From Acidobacteriaceae bacterium (lineage in GTDB: Bacteria; Acidobacteriota; Terriglobia; Terriglobales; Acidobacteriaceae), in contig JAOAPN010000004.1 in the NCBI GenBank assembly GCA_025462885.1, positions 434,001-498,000 of the forward strand: a DNA stretch of 64,000 bases, given 5' to 3'. Shown here in pieces: positions 53,759 through 61,853 of this stretch. Position numbers and translations under genes: made by a program. Under the pieces are notes generated by a model that saw only the letters and a list, made by a program, of their open reading frames with translations, had not been told where the DNA came from and ran no database searches. The stretch's first letter is position 1. Each line of letters opens with the position of its first letter.

Positions 53759-54700
53759 ATGGCTACGGTGCGCTGGCTTCTGGTTGGAGTGGGAGATATC
53801 GCGACCAAGCGGGTGATCCCCGCGATTCTTGCGGAGCCTCGTAGCACCCTGTATGGAGTGGTGACGCGAGACCTGACGAAGGCCGAGGTTTATCCGGGTG
53901 TGGCCGCGTGGGCGACGCTGGATGCTGCATTGCAGGACGAGGCGATCGATGCGGTTTATATTGCGTCTCCCGTGGCTCTGCATGCGGAGCAGACCATTGC
54001 CTGCCTTAGGGCCGGGAAGCATGTGTTGTGTGAGAAGCCGGTGGCGATGGACTTTTTGCAGGCCGAGACGATGGCAGCGGCGCAGCGCGAGACCGGTTTG
54101 CTGCTGGGGGTGAGTTACTACCGGCGGCTGTATCCGAAGCTGGTGCGAGCCAAGGCGCTGATTGCCGAGGGTGCGATCGGGCAGCCGGTGCTGGTCGAGG
54201 CAAACTCTCATAGCTGGCTGGAGAGTGAAGAGCGAGGCTGGCTTCGGGATCCGGCGCTTGCAGGGGGTGGTCCGCTCTATGACATTGGGTCGCATCGGAT
54301 CGATGCGATGAATTTTCTGTTTGGAAAACCCTTCCGCGCGACGGGGATGGTGTCGAATGCTGTACACGACATGAAGGTCGAGGACTCGGCTACCGCTTTG
54401 ATCGAGTATGCGGGTGGTGTGCACGGAGTGGTCGATGTGCGGTGGAACTCGCGCGTGTCGAGGGACCAGTTTCGAGTGATCGGGACGGAGAGGGAGATCG
54501 TGCTGGATGCTCTCAACGGTCCTTTGTTGCGGGTAGCGGGGCGTGAGGAGACTCTGCCGCCGCATGAGAATGTGCACTATCCCCTGGTGGAGAATTTTGT
54601 GGATGCGGTGCTGGATGGAGCCGCACTGGCTTGTCCGATTGACGAGGCTATCTGGACGGACTGGGTGACGGGTGAAGTGATGCGAACAGGGAAGCTGTAA
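53759..54700 (+). CDS. Gfo/Idh/MocA-family NAD(P)-dependent oxidoreductase
   Basis: 313 residues. The N-terminal Rossmann fold starts WLLVGVGDIATKRVIPAIL, followed by AIDAVYIASPVALHAEQTI and the conserved EKPVAMDFLQAE (catalytic Lys in EKP), then the C-terminal sheet domain with GGGPLYDIGSHRIDAMNFLFG. The family oxidises sugars, inositols or their derivatives. It is last in the GH105-galK-galT line, so a sugar acid or galactose-related substrate is likely; specificity is unknown. Confidence 0.88.
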   Translation: MATVRWLLVGVGDIATKRVIPAILAEPRSTLYGVVTRDLTKAEVYPGVAAWATLDAALQDEAIDAVYIASPVALHAEQTIACLRAGKHVLCEKPVAMDFLQAETMAAAQRETGLLLGVSYYRRLYPKLVRAKALIAEGAIGQPVLVEANSHSWLESEERGWLRDPALAGGGPLYDIGSHRIDAMNFLFGKPFRATGMVSNAVHDMKVEDSATALIEYAGGVHGVVDVRWNSRVSRDQFRVIGTEREIVLDALNGPLLRVAGREETLPPHENVHYPLVENFVDAVLDGAALACPIDEAIWTDWVTGEVMRTGKL

Positions 54701-54709
54701 CTAAGCACC

Positions 54710-54862
54710 ATTGACGTATACGGGCGTTACATCTTCGCCGGTTCGATTGAATTCAGAGGATATTCGGAAGGGCACGGCTTCAGCCGTGCCAAAAGAAACA
54801 AATCAAAATACGTAGCGTTTGGCACACCTGAAGGTGTGCCCTTCCAAGGACTATATGTCGAT
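54710..54862. repeat. Composite palindromic element, inverted copy 2
   Basis: 153-bp element matching 6479-6690 in inverse orientation: ATTGACGTATA end, the CGAAGATGTAAC block (read as its inverse), two opposed GGGCAC hairpins (54768-54790 and 54821-54845), AAACGCTACG and the TATATGTCGAT end. The left terminal repeat is slightly degenerate. It lacks the extra central hairpin of copy 1. It sits between convergent ends of the Gfo/Idh and rhaT genes. Confidence 0.85.
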
Positions 54863-54885
54863 GCTGCCCAGGAATTCAACAGAGA

Positions 54886-54930
54886 CAAAGGAAAGGGCCA
54901 AAGCGATTGCCTTGGCCCTTTCCTTTGCAT
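54886..54930 (-). terminator. Terminator after rhaT
   Basis: CAAAGGAAAGGGCCAA and its exact inverse form a 16-bp stem around AGCGATTGCC. It lies 11 bases past the rhaT stop on the minus strand. The symmetry allows use in both directions. Confidence 0.85.
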
Positions 54931-54940
54931 TCTGTCGAAG

Positions 54941-56113
54941 CTATTTGTTGAAGACTGCTTTGAGGTAGTTTCCGTAGCCAACGATGACGGTGGAGAGGAT
55001 CAGGAGTGAAAGTCCAGCCGTCACCAGAACCTTGGTGCGGCGGCTGGTCCCGCGCCATTCCTTAAGGAAGAGACCCCACAGCGTGGCGAAGATGATGATG
55101 CTCGCCATGTGAAGCGTCCAGGAGGAGAAGTCGTACTTGCCCATCTTGGTCTGGCCCATGGAGTAGAAGAAAAATTGGAAGTACCAGATGACGCCGGCCA
55201 TGGCGGCGAAGATGTAATTGGCGATGAGCGTTTTGGGGGCGACGCGGTCGTAGGTGGAGGCGTCGAGCGGGTCGAAGTCGACCAGCGTGTGGCCCGAGGC
55301 TACGGAAGCGCGCATCGGGTTGAGGCCGGGTTCGCCGATGAACTGGCGGACGGTTCCGTTCTTGAGAATCAGGACGACCGACCAGACGAAGTTGGTGACG
55401 AATCCGCCCCACAGGACGACGATGAGGACGGGGAGATTCTGCCAGAGATCGAGGCGGTTGTCGGCGAGAAGTTCAGCCTTGGCGAGCTTGGCGATGGGAG
55501 CTCCGGCGTCGAGTCCAAACGCGAAGAAGGAGCTCATGATGCCTGCGAAGACGGCTACGGCGATGCCCTTGCCGAAGTTGAAGTCGGTCTCGCCGGCTTC
55601 AGCCTTTTCTTCGGGGGTGACCTCGTTCTCCTTGGAGTACCCGGCCGCTCCATTCACGGCAACCCCGAGGACGCATACGGCGACTCCCAGCAGGATGAAC
55701 TGGCCGGAGGTCTGATGGACGATGCTGGACATCTGGCCGTGGAAGATAGGCGGAATCAGCGTGCCGAAGGCGGCGCAGAGGCCGAGGGCGATGGCGTATC
55801 CCAGGGCGATGCCGAGGTAACGGATCGCAAGGCCGAAGGTCAGACCACCGACGCCCCAAAGTACTCCCCAGAGCAGGGCGTAGTAGATGGTGGTGGGGTC
55901 CTGTTGATAGGCGGTGTGGAGGATGGTGCTGAGATGCGGTACAAAGATGGAGGCGAGCAGTGTGGGAGCAATGAGCCACGCTGCAATGCCCTGGATGAGC
56001 CAGTAGATCTCCCACGACCAACGCTTGATGCCGCGGAACGGGATGAAGTTGGTAGCGGAGGCGAACCCGCCGATCCAGTGAAAGATGACGCCTAGAAACG
56101 GATTTGGTCCCAC
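54941..56113 (-). CDS. rhaT: L-Rhamnose-proton symporter
   Basis: 390 residues with about ten hydrophobic helices and RhaT-like signatures: GVIFHWIGGFASATNFIPFRGIKRWSWEIYWLIQG at the start, TIYYALLWGVLWGVGGLTFGLAIRYLGIALGYAIALG, and a final DFSSWTLHMASIIIFATLWGLFLKEWRG. RhaT imports L-rhamnose with protons. It diverges from lutA across an operator-rich region and precedes no other gene on its strand. Position beside rhamnose isomerase and aldolase genes fits. Confidence 0.95.
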   Translation of the reverse strand: MGPNPFLGVIFHWIGGFASATNFIPFRGIKRWSWEIYWLIQGIAAWLIAPTLLASIFVPHLSTILHTAYQQDPTTIYYALLWGVLWGVGGLTFGLAIRYLGIALGYAIALGLCAAFGTLIPPIFHGQMSSIVHQTSGQFILLGVAVCVLGVAVNGAAGYSKENEVTPEEKAEAGETDFNFGKGIAVAVFAGIMSSFFAFGLDAGAPIAKLAKAELLADNRLDLWQNLPVLIVVLWGGFVTNFVWSVVLILKNGTVRQFIGEPGLNPMRASVASGHTLVDFDPLDASTYDRVAPKTLIANYIFAAMAGVIWYFQFFFYSMGQTKMGKYDFSSWTLHMASIIIFATLWGLFLKEWRGTSRRTKVLVTAGLSLLILSTVIVGYGNYLKAVFNK

Positions 56114-56125
56114 GAAGGTCCTCGA

Positions 56126-56210
56126 TTGCTTGTATGCAAGGTTGCTGTACAGCAGCGCATACTATCGTACCTGACGCGTATTGCGCTGGGGAAATATACT
56201 CTCTATTGAA
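56126..56210. promoter_or_regulatory. Divergent regulatory region between rhaT and lutA
   Basis: TGCTGTACAGCA is a perfect 12-base palindrome at 56143-56154, next to TTGCTTGTATGCAA (arms TTGC/GCAA) at 56126-56139. Further on, 56191-56210 is, read on the minus strand, TTCAATAGAGAGTATATTTC, which recurs with one mismatch at 59157-59176 upstream of rhaI. These are candidate operators for shared control of rhamnose and lactate genes. Confidence 0.55.
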
Positions 56211-56234
56211 CTGAGAGTGCGTAGTGGAGAAGAG

Positions 56235-57002
56235 TTGTCACGACAGATTTCTGGGAGGCCGGTCCTGCGAGTTTCGCTGTTTATTACGTGCTATAACGAC
56301 ACGCTGTTTCCGAATACGGGTAAGGCCGTGGTGCGAGTGCTGGAACGGCTGGGGCATACGGTGGACTTTCCGGCGGGGCAGACCTGCTGCGGGCAGATGC
56401 ATTGGAATACGGGCTACCAGGCGGAGGCTCTGCCGCTGCTCTCGCGGTTCGTGGAGCAGTTCCGAGGAGCGGAGGCGGTTGTGGTGCCTTCGTCAAGTTG
56501 CGTGGCGATGATGCGCGACCACTATCCGAAGATGGCGGAGGAACTCGCCGACGTGAAGCTGAAGGCCGAGGTCGCCGAGCTGCTTCCGAACGTCTATGAG
56601 TTCTCCGAGTTCTTGACCAAGCGGCTGGGACTTGAGGATGTCGGAGCGTATTATCCGCATCGTGTGACGTACCACGCGAGTTGCCATGGGTTGCGAAATC
56701 TTGGACTGGGCGACGGGCCGCAGCGATTGCTGAAGGCGGTGCGTGGCATCGACCTGGTCGAGATCGCAGGGTTGGAGCAGTGCTGCGGATTCGGTGGGAC
56801 ATTCGCGGTGAAGAACGCGGAGGTCTCGAGCGCCATGCTGGCGGAGAAGACGACCGCGATCCTGAATACCAAGGCCGAGGCTTGTACCGCGTGTGACAAC
56901 TCCTGCCTGATGCATATCCAGGGGGCGCTGCATCGGCAGAGGACTGGGGTGCAGACGGTGCATCTGGCCGAGATTCTGGCAGGCGACGAGGTGGGCGCAT
57001 GA
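56235..57002 (+). CDS. lutA: Lactate utilization protein A (LutA/LldE)
   Basis: About 255 residues, a (Fe-S)-binding CCG-domain protein of the LutABC L-lactate oxidase complex (lactate to pyruvate). Two cysteine-rich CCG modules: ITCYNDTLFPN with GQTCCGQMHWNTGYQAEA, and YHASCHGLRNLG with LEQCCGFGGTFAVKNA and ACTACDNSCLMHI. No ATG exists; TTG at 56235 with GGAG upstream is chosen, because the family begins shortly before CYND and the upstream operator overlaps longer versions (TTG 56181, GTG 56217). Stop overlaps lutB. Confidence 0.93.
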   Translation: MSRQISGRPVLRVSLFITCYNDTLFPNTGKAVVRVLERLGHTVDFPAGQTCCGQMHWNTGYQAEALPLLSRFVEQFRGAEAVVVPSSSCVAMMRDHYPKMAEELADVKLKAEVAELLPNVYEFSEFLTKRLGLEDVGAYYPHRVTYHASCHGLRNLGLGDGPQRLLKAVRGIDLVEIAGLEQCCGFGGTFAVKNAEVSSAMLAEKTTAILNTKAEACTACDNSCLMHIQGALHRQRTGVQTVHLAEILAGDEVGA

Positions 57003-58462
57003 GCGGGACAGCGTTAGATCCGAGGACGGCGCCGACGTTTCCGATGGCAGCGCTTACGGCGATGGGCGATACGCAGCTTCGGAAGAACGTTCGTCATGCG
57101 ACGGACGTGATCCAGGCGAAGCGCGCTCGCGTGGTGAACGAGATGCCGGACTGGCAGGCGTTGCGCGAGTCGGGCAAGCAGATTCGTCAGCACACGATGG
57201 AACATCTGGACTACTACCTCGAAGAGTTTGAGAAGAACTGCACGGCAGCGGGTGGAGTGGTGCATTGGGCTCGCGATGCCGCCGAGGCGCGGCAGATCAT
57301 TGTCACGCTGGTGAAGGGACTCGGGGCCACCGAGGTGATCAAGATTAAGTCGATGACCACCGAGGAGATCCAGTTGAATACGGCGCTGGAGGCTGCGGGT
57401 GTCCATGCGTACGAGACGGACCTCGCGGAGCTGATCATCCAGTTGGGGCACGATCAGCCCTCGCACATCGTGGTGCCGGCGCTGCATAAAAATCGGCAGC
57501 AGATTCGCGAGATCTTCAAGCGCGAGATGAATCTTCCGGAACTGGGCGAGTCGCCGCAGGATCTGGCGGACGCGGCCCGGACGTTTCTGCGCGAGAAGTT
57601 TCTGCGCGTGAAGACGGGCGTCAGCGGCGCGAATTTCCTGATCGCAGAGACGGGTGGCGTGTGCGTCGTCGAGAGCGAAGGGAATGGACGGATGTGCCTT
57701 ACGCTGCCGGAGACGCTGATAACGGTGGCGGGCATCGACAAGGTGGTGCCACGCTTTGCCGACCTCGAAGTGCTGCTGCAGCTATTGCCGCGCAGTGCGA
57801 CGGGCGAGCGGATGAATCCATACAACTCGGTGTGGACGGGTGTGGATGTAAACGGTGATGGACCGAAGGCCTTTCACGTCATTCTGATGGACAACGCCCG
57901 GACAGAGATTCTGGGCGATCTGGAAGGGCGTCAGACGCTGAACTGCATTCGCTGCGGAGCCTGCCAGAACGCCTGCCCGGTCTACCGGCAGACCGGTGGA
58001 CATGCTTATGGCAGCGTCTATGCGGGACCGATCGGAGCGATTCTGACGCCGCAGCTGCAGCAGATGCATCACTCGCAATCGCTGCCGTATGCGTCGTCGC
58101 TTTGCGGAGCCTGCTACGAGGTGTGTCCGGTGAAGATCAATATTCCGGAGGTGCTGATCCATCTGCGCAACAAGGTGGTGAAGCAGAACGGCATGTTGAA
58201 TCCCGAAGCGCTTGCGATGCGGATGATGGGAATCATCTTCAAGAGCGAAGGAAAGTTTCGTGCGGCACAGCGGCTGGGCCGGATGGCGGAGGCTCCGCTG
58301 GTACGGAAGGACGGCCGTGGGCAGGGATGGATCGGATGGCTGCCGGGGCTGCTGGGTGGATGGACGCAGGTCCGCGATCTGCAGTCGATGCCGGAGGAGA
58401 CGTTCCGCGACTGGTGGGAGAAGCGCGAGTCAAGCAAGAAGCAGGGGGTGCCGCGTGGCTAG
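56999..58462 (+). CDS. lutB: Lactate utilization protein B (LutB)
   Basis: 487 residues. An N-terminal LUD-like domain (GATEVIKIKSMTTEEIQLNTALEAAGVHAYETDLAELIIQLG) is followed by ferredoxin-type 4Fe-4S clusters CIRCGACQNACPVYRQTGGHAYG near residue 316 and CGACYEVCPVKINIPEVLIHLR near 370. LutB is the electron-transfer subunit of the lactate complex. Start overlaps the lutA stop; end overlaps the lutC GTG. Confidence 0.96.
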   Translation: MSGTALDPRTAPTFPMAALTAMGDTQLRKNVRHATDVIQAKRARVVNEMPDWQALRESGKQIRQHTMEHLDYYLEEFEKNCTAAGGVVHWARDAAEARQIIVTLVKGLGATEVIKIKSMTTEEIQLNTALEAAGVHAYETDLAELIIQLGHDQPSHIVVPALHKNRQQIREIFKREMNLPELGESPQDLADAARTFLREKFLRVKTGVSGANFLIAETGGVCVVESEGNGRMCLTLPETLITVAGIDKVVPRFADLEVLLQLLPRSATGERMNPYNSVWTGVDVNGDGPKAFHVILMDNARTEILGDLEGRQTLNCIRCGACQNACPVYRQTGGHAYGSVYAGPIGAILTPQLQQMHHSQSLPYASSLCGACYEVCPVKINIPEVLIHLRNKVVKQNGMLNPEALAMRMMGIIFKSEGKFRAAQRLGRMAEAPLVRKDGRGQGWIGWLPGLLGGWTQVRDLQSMPEETFRDWWEKRESSKKQGVPRG

Positions 58463-59114
58463 TGGAATGATCGGATCAGCAAGAGAGGTTGTGCTGGGCC
58501 GGATTCGCGCGGCGAAGGGTCCTGCTGCGTCGGCAGAGGTTGTGCAGGCTGGATGGGATGGGGTTCGGCGGGACTATCAGCGGAGCGCGCGCCACTCGCA
58601 AGCGGAGGTGATCGAGCTGCTGATCGACCGGCTGCACGACTACGACGCGCAGGTGATGGAGGTGGCTCGCGGCGAGGTGGCATCGGCTGTCACGAAGATG
58701 ATGACGGCGCGCGGGGTGCGGCGGCTGGTAGTTCCGGCGGGGCTAAGCGCGGAGCTGCTGGTGGAAGGCTTCGAGTTTGTCGTCGATGAAGGGCTGTCGG
58801 CTGCGGAGTTGAATACGGTGGATGGTGTTGTGACCGAATGCACTGTCGCGATTGCGGAGACGGGGACGATCGTTTTGCAGAATGTTCCGGGGCAGGGGCG
58901 ACGGGCTGTGTCGCTGGTTCCGGACTACCACCTCTGCATCGTCAATGTTGCGAATGTGGTGGAGACAGTGCCGGAGGCGATGGATAAGCTGGCTCCAACG
59001 GCGTGTTTCGCAACTACATTTATCTCCGGGCCCTCGGCGACTGCGGATATCGAGATGACACGCATCAAAGGCGTGCACGGGCCGCGCTTTTTGGACGTGA
59101 TTCTGGTTGGATAG
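58455..59114 (+). CDS. lutC: Lactate utilization protein C (LutC)
   Basis: 219-residue LUD-domain protein, third subunit of the lactate oxidation complex. Features: REVVLGRIRAAKG N-terminus, GLSAAELNTVDGVVTECTVAIAETGTIVL and the end region CFATTFISGPSATADIEMTRIKGVHGPRFLDVILV, the characteristic SGPSATADIE motif. The start is uncertain: GTG 58455 has a GGGGG ribosome-binding site six bases upstream, while ATG 58467 is 12 bases further. The coding region overlaps lutB by eight bases. Confidence 0.94.
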   Translation: MASGMIGSAREVVLGRIRAAKGPAASAEVVQAGWDGVRRDYQRSARHSQAEVIELLIDRLHDYDAQVMEVARGEVASAVTKMMTARGVRRLVVPAGLSAELLVEGFEFVVDEGLSAAELNTVDGVVTECTVAIAETGTIVLQNVPGQGRRAVSLVPDYHLCIVNVANVVETVPEAMDKLAPTACFATTFISGPSATADIEMTRIKGVHGPRFLDVILVG

Positions 59115-59156
59115 GGATAGATTTCGCCCCGGCTGGTACGGCTACTTGCCGATTGT

Positions 59157-59176
59157 TTCAATAGAGAGTAAATTTC
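59157..59176 (+). promoter_or_regulatory. Putative operator shared with the lutA region
   Basis: TTCAATAGAGAGTAAATTTC, identical except one base to the inverse of 56191-56210. It lies 29 bases before the rhamnose isomerase ATG. A 20-base match flanking two catabolic modules is very unlikely by chance. Confidence 0.6.
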
Positions 59177-59205
59177 CGAAATAGCATTACAGGGGGTTTG
59201 ACGCG

Positions 59206-60390
59206 ATGGCTGGACAAGATTTGGATAAGGTATTTGCGGCACTGGACAGCTTCCGGATTGAGGTCCCATCGTGGGGCTTTGCGAACACCGGCACGCGCTT
59301 CGGGAAGTTCATTCAGGGTGGAGCGGCGACGTCCATTGAAGAGAAGTTTGCTGATGCAGGACAGGTGAATGCCTTGACGGGTGCGAGCCCTACGGTCGCG
59401 CTGCATGTGCTTTGGGATCTGCCGGGCGGCAAGGGCGATGTACCGGAGATTCAGCGGCTGGAGAAGAAGTATGGCGTGAAGTCGGGTTCGATCAACCCGA
59501 ATCTTTTTCAGGACCAGGAGTACAAGTACGGTTCGATCGCGAATCCGAGTGCTGAGATTCGCGGCAACGCGCTGGCGCACCTGATCGATTCGGTAGAGAT
59601 CGGCAAGGCACTCGGTTCTGCGGACGTCTCGCTTTGGATTGCGGATGGCTCGAACTACCCGGGAACGCAGAGCGTGCGCCGCCGCATCGAGTGGATGCAG
59701 GAAGTGCTGAAGTCCACCCACGATGCGCTGGGTGTCGGGCAGAGAATGCTCGTAGAGTACAAGCCGTTTGAGCCGGCCTTCTACCACACGGATATCGCGG
59801 ACTGGGGTATGGCGTTGGAGTTGGCACGGTACGCCGGACCGCAGGCGAAGGTGCTGGTCGATACCGGGCATCACTACCAGGGCACGAACATCGAGCAGAT
59901 CGTCGCATGGCTGCTGCATCTGAATGCGCTGGGCGGATTCCACTTCAACGATCGCAAGTATGCGGACGACGACCTGACGCTGGGTTCGATCGATCCCTAC
60001 CAGGTGTATCGGATCTTCAGCGAGATTCTGAGTGCGACGGAGCAGGAGCGTTCGAGCATCGCCTTCATGATCGATCAAAGCCACAACCTGAAAGGCAAGT
60101 TGGAGGCGATGGTCCAGACCGTCGTGACAGCGCAGGAGCTCTACGCCAAGGCTGCCCTGGTCGACCGCGAGAAGCTGACCGGGTTGCAGCAGGAGTGCCG
60201 CCTGGTCGAGGCAGAGGAGACCTTTCGCAGCGCCTTCTGGACCGATGTGCGTCCGCTGGTGAAGGAGTGGCGCATTGCGCGGGGACTTCCTGCCGATCCG
60301 CTGCAGCAGTTGGCGGAGAGTGGGTATGTTGCGAAGGTGACTGAGGAGCGTGGCAGCAAGAATGCCAAGAGCGCCTCTTCCTATGCGTAG
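59206..60390 (+). CDS. rhaI: L-Rhamnose isomerase, RhaI-type (TIM barrel)
   Basis: 394 residues of the xylose-isomerase-like TIM barrel, close to the Rhizobium/Pseudomonas stutzeri L-rhamnose isomerases rather than E. coli RhaA. Metal-binding acids and histidines appear in MLVEYKPFEPAFYHTD, VLVDTGHHYQGTNIEQ and GFHFNDRKYADDDL. Converts L-rhamnose to L-rhamnulose. ATG 59206 has AGGGGG upstream. A strong terminator follows. Confidence 0.93.
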   Translation: MAGQDLDKVFAALDSFRIEVPSWGFANTGTRFGKFIQGGAATSIEEKFADAGQVNALTGASPTVALHVLWDLPGGKGDVPEIQRLEKKYGVKSGSINPNLFQDQEYKYGSIANPSAEIRGNALAHLIDSVEIGKALGSADVSLWIADGSNYPGTQSVRRRIEWMQEVLKSTHDALGVGQRMLVEYKPFEPAFYHTDIADWGMALELARYAGPQAKVLVDTGHHYQGTNIEQIVAWLLHLNALGGFHFNDRKYADDDLTLGSIDPYQVYRIFSEILSATEQERSSIAFMIDQSHNLKGKLEAMVQTVVTAQELYAKAALVDREKLTGLQQECRLVEAEETFRSAFWTDVRPLVKEWRIARGLPADPLQQLAESGYVAKVTEERGSKNAKSASSYA

Positions 60391-60418
60391 ACGTTATAGA
60401 CGTGTTCGGTTGTTTCCA

Positions 60419-60453
60419 GCAAGGCCCGCGAAATCTCGTGGGCCTTGCGCTTT
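60419..60453 (+). terminator. Terminator after rhaI
   Basis: GCAAGGCCCGCGA pairs with TCGTGGGCCTTGC (13 bp, one G-T wobble), tetraloop AATC, then GCTTTG. It separates rhaI from the regulator gene. Confidence 0.8.
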
Positions 60454-60586
60454 GTGCCGCGTAGGTTTCTGAGGCGCTGGTAGATGCCGCAGGGGGCGGT
60501 GCACTCTGGACTAGATTTCATTAGCGAAACGTGCGCTGGACGTGGATAATGGGGGCGTTGAAACGAACTGGTTCTCCGAGGAGCGT

Positions 60587-61675
60587 ATGGCATTGCGTAA
60601 GACGACGAAGCGCCTGTATCTGATCCCCGTGCTGTCGAAGGCGTTGGACATCCTTGAATTACTGCAGTCGGAAAACCAGCCGATGACGCTGGAGGCAATC
60701 CACCGGCAGACCAAGATTTCGAAGACCACGGTGTACCGGGTGCTCAAGACATATGTGCATCGCGGCTACCTGTCGCAGTCTCCGGATGGGCTGTACCGGC
60801 AGGTGACACGTCCCAAGAAGCTGCGCTTCGGGTTCGGAACACAGAGCGCGGATATGCCGTTCTCGGTAGAGGTGACCGAGAGTCTGAAGGAGGCAGCCGC
60901 GGCCGTGGGCGTCGATCTGCTGATCCTGGATAACCGCTACGACGCAGCGACAGCGCTCAAGAATGCAGAAGAGTTTGTTCGCAGCAAGGTCGACCTGGTG
61001 ATTGAGTTTCAGGTGGAACACGAGGTCGCTCCGATGATCGGCGACAAGATCGCGGGGGCAAATATTCCGTTGATCGCAATCGACATTCCTCACCCCCATG
61101 CGACCTACTTCGGCGTGGACAACTATCGCGTTGGAGTAGCTGCTGGAGAGACGCTGGCAACCTATGCAACGCGCAATTGGAGCGGCGGTGTCGAATGGGT
61201 GATTGGCCTGGATCTCGCCGAGGCGGGACAGCTGGTGCAGAGCCGCATTACGGGTGCCTTCGAAGGCGTACGCGCAGTGTTTCCAGAGTTGCCGGTGGAG
61301 TGTTTTGTAAGGATCGATGCTCGTGGCATGCGCGACCGCAGCAAGAAGCTGGTCTCGGATTTCCTGCAGCGCCATCCCAAGGACAAGCACATCCTGATTG
61401 CAGCCGCGAACGATTCAAGCGCGCTCGGTGCGGTTGACGCCGTGCGGGAGCAGAAGCGCGAGCGCCACGTTGCCATCGTGGGGCAGGACTGCATCGCGGA
61501 GGCGCGGGTGGAGATGCTGAAGGACAAATCTCCGCTGATCGGGTCGGTGTTGCATCAGACCAGCTCCTACGGCCCCAGCCTGATCCATCTTGGACTGCAG
61601 TTGCTGCGCGGCCAGACGGTTCCACCCTACAACTACGTCGAGCACAAAGTTGTAACGCGAGAGTCACTCGAATAG
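60587..61675 (+). CDS. Hybrid transcription regulator: IclR-type HTH plus periplasmic-binding-protein-like sensor domain
   Basis: About 362 residues. The first 65 or so read like an IclR winged helix (SKALDILELLQSENQPMTLEAIHRQTKISKTTVYRVLKTYVHRGYL), but instead of the IclR effector domain residues from about 80 onward match a sugar-binding protein of the LacI/RbsB type (VDLVIEFQVEHEVAPMIGDKIAGANIPLIAIDIP, YFGVDNYRVGVAAGETLATYA, DKHILIAAANDSSALGAVDAV, IGSVLHQTSSYGPSLIHLGLQLLRGQ). It presumably binds rhamnose or a pathway intermediate and controls the flanking genes. ATG 60587 is picked; GTG 60542 is possible. Confidence 0.85.
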   Translation: MALRKTTKRLYLIPVLSKALDILELLQSENQPMTLEAIHRQTKISKTTVYRVLKTYVHRGYLSQSPDGLYRQVTRPKKLRFGFGTQSADMPFSVEVTESLKEAAAAVGVDLLILDNRYDAATALKNAEEFVRSKVDLVIEFQVEHEVAPMIGDKIAGANIPLIAIDIPHPHATYFGVDNYRVGVAAGETLATYATRNWSGGVEWVIGLDLAEAGQLVQSRITGAFEGVRAVFPELPVECFVRIDARGMRDRSKKLVSDFLQRHPKDKHILIAAANDSSALGAVDAVREQKRERHVAIVGQDCIAEARVEMLKDKSPLIGSVLHQTSSYGPSLIHLGLQLLRGQTVPPYNYVEHKVVTRESLE

Positions 61676-61853
61676 CCGCACAAAGGAATACTCTGCGTAG
61701 AGGCATAAGTGACGAACGTACAGCCGGTGGGGTATAGTTCTGGGCAAATTGATACGTCTCATTTTCACATTGGAAATAGTTGCTGTATTGGTCTTCAGTG
61801 TGGAATGATGGACGGTGGAAGCGATAAAGAACGGATTTCAGGAGCGTAATGCG

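Noticed and set aside
55109..56095. 328-residue plus-strand frame opposite rhaT
   Set aside because: Antisense artefact; the rhamnose symporter helices on the minus strand are unambiguous.
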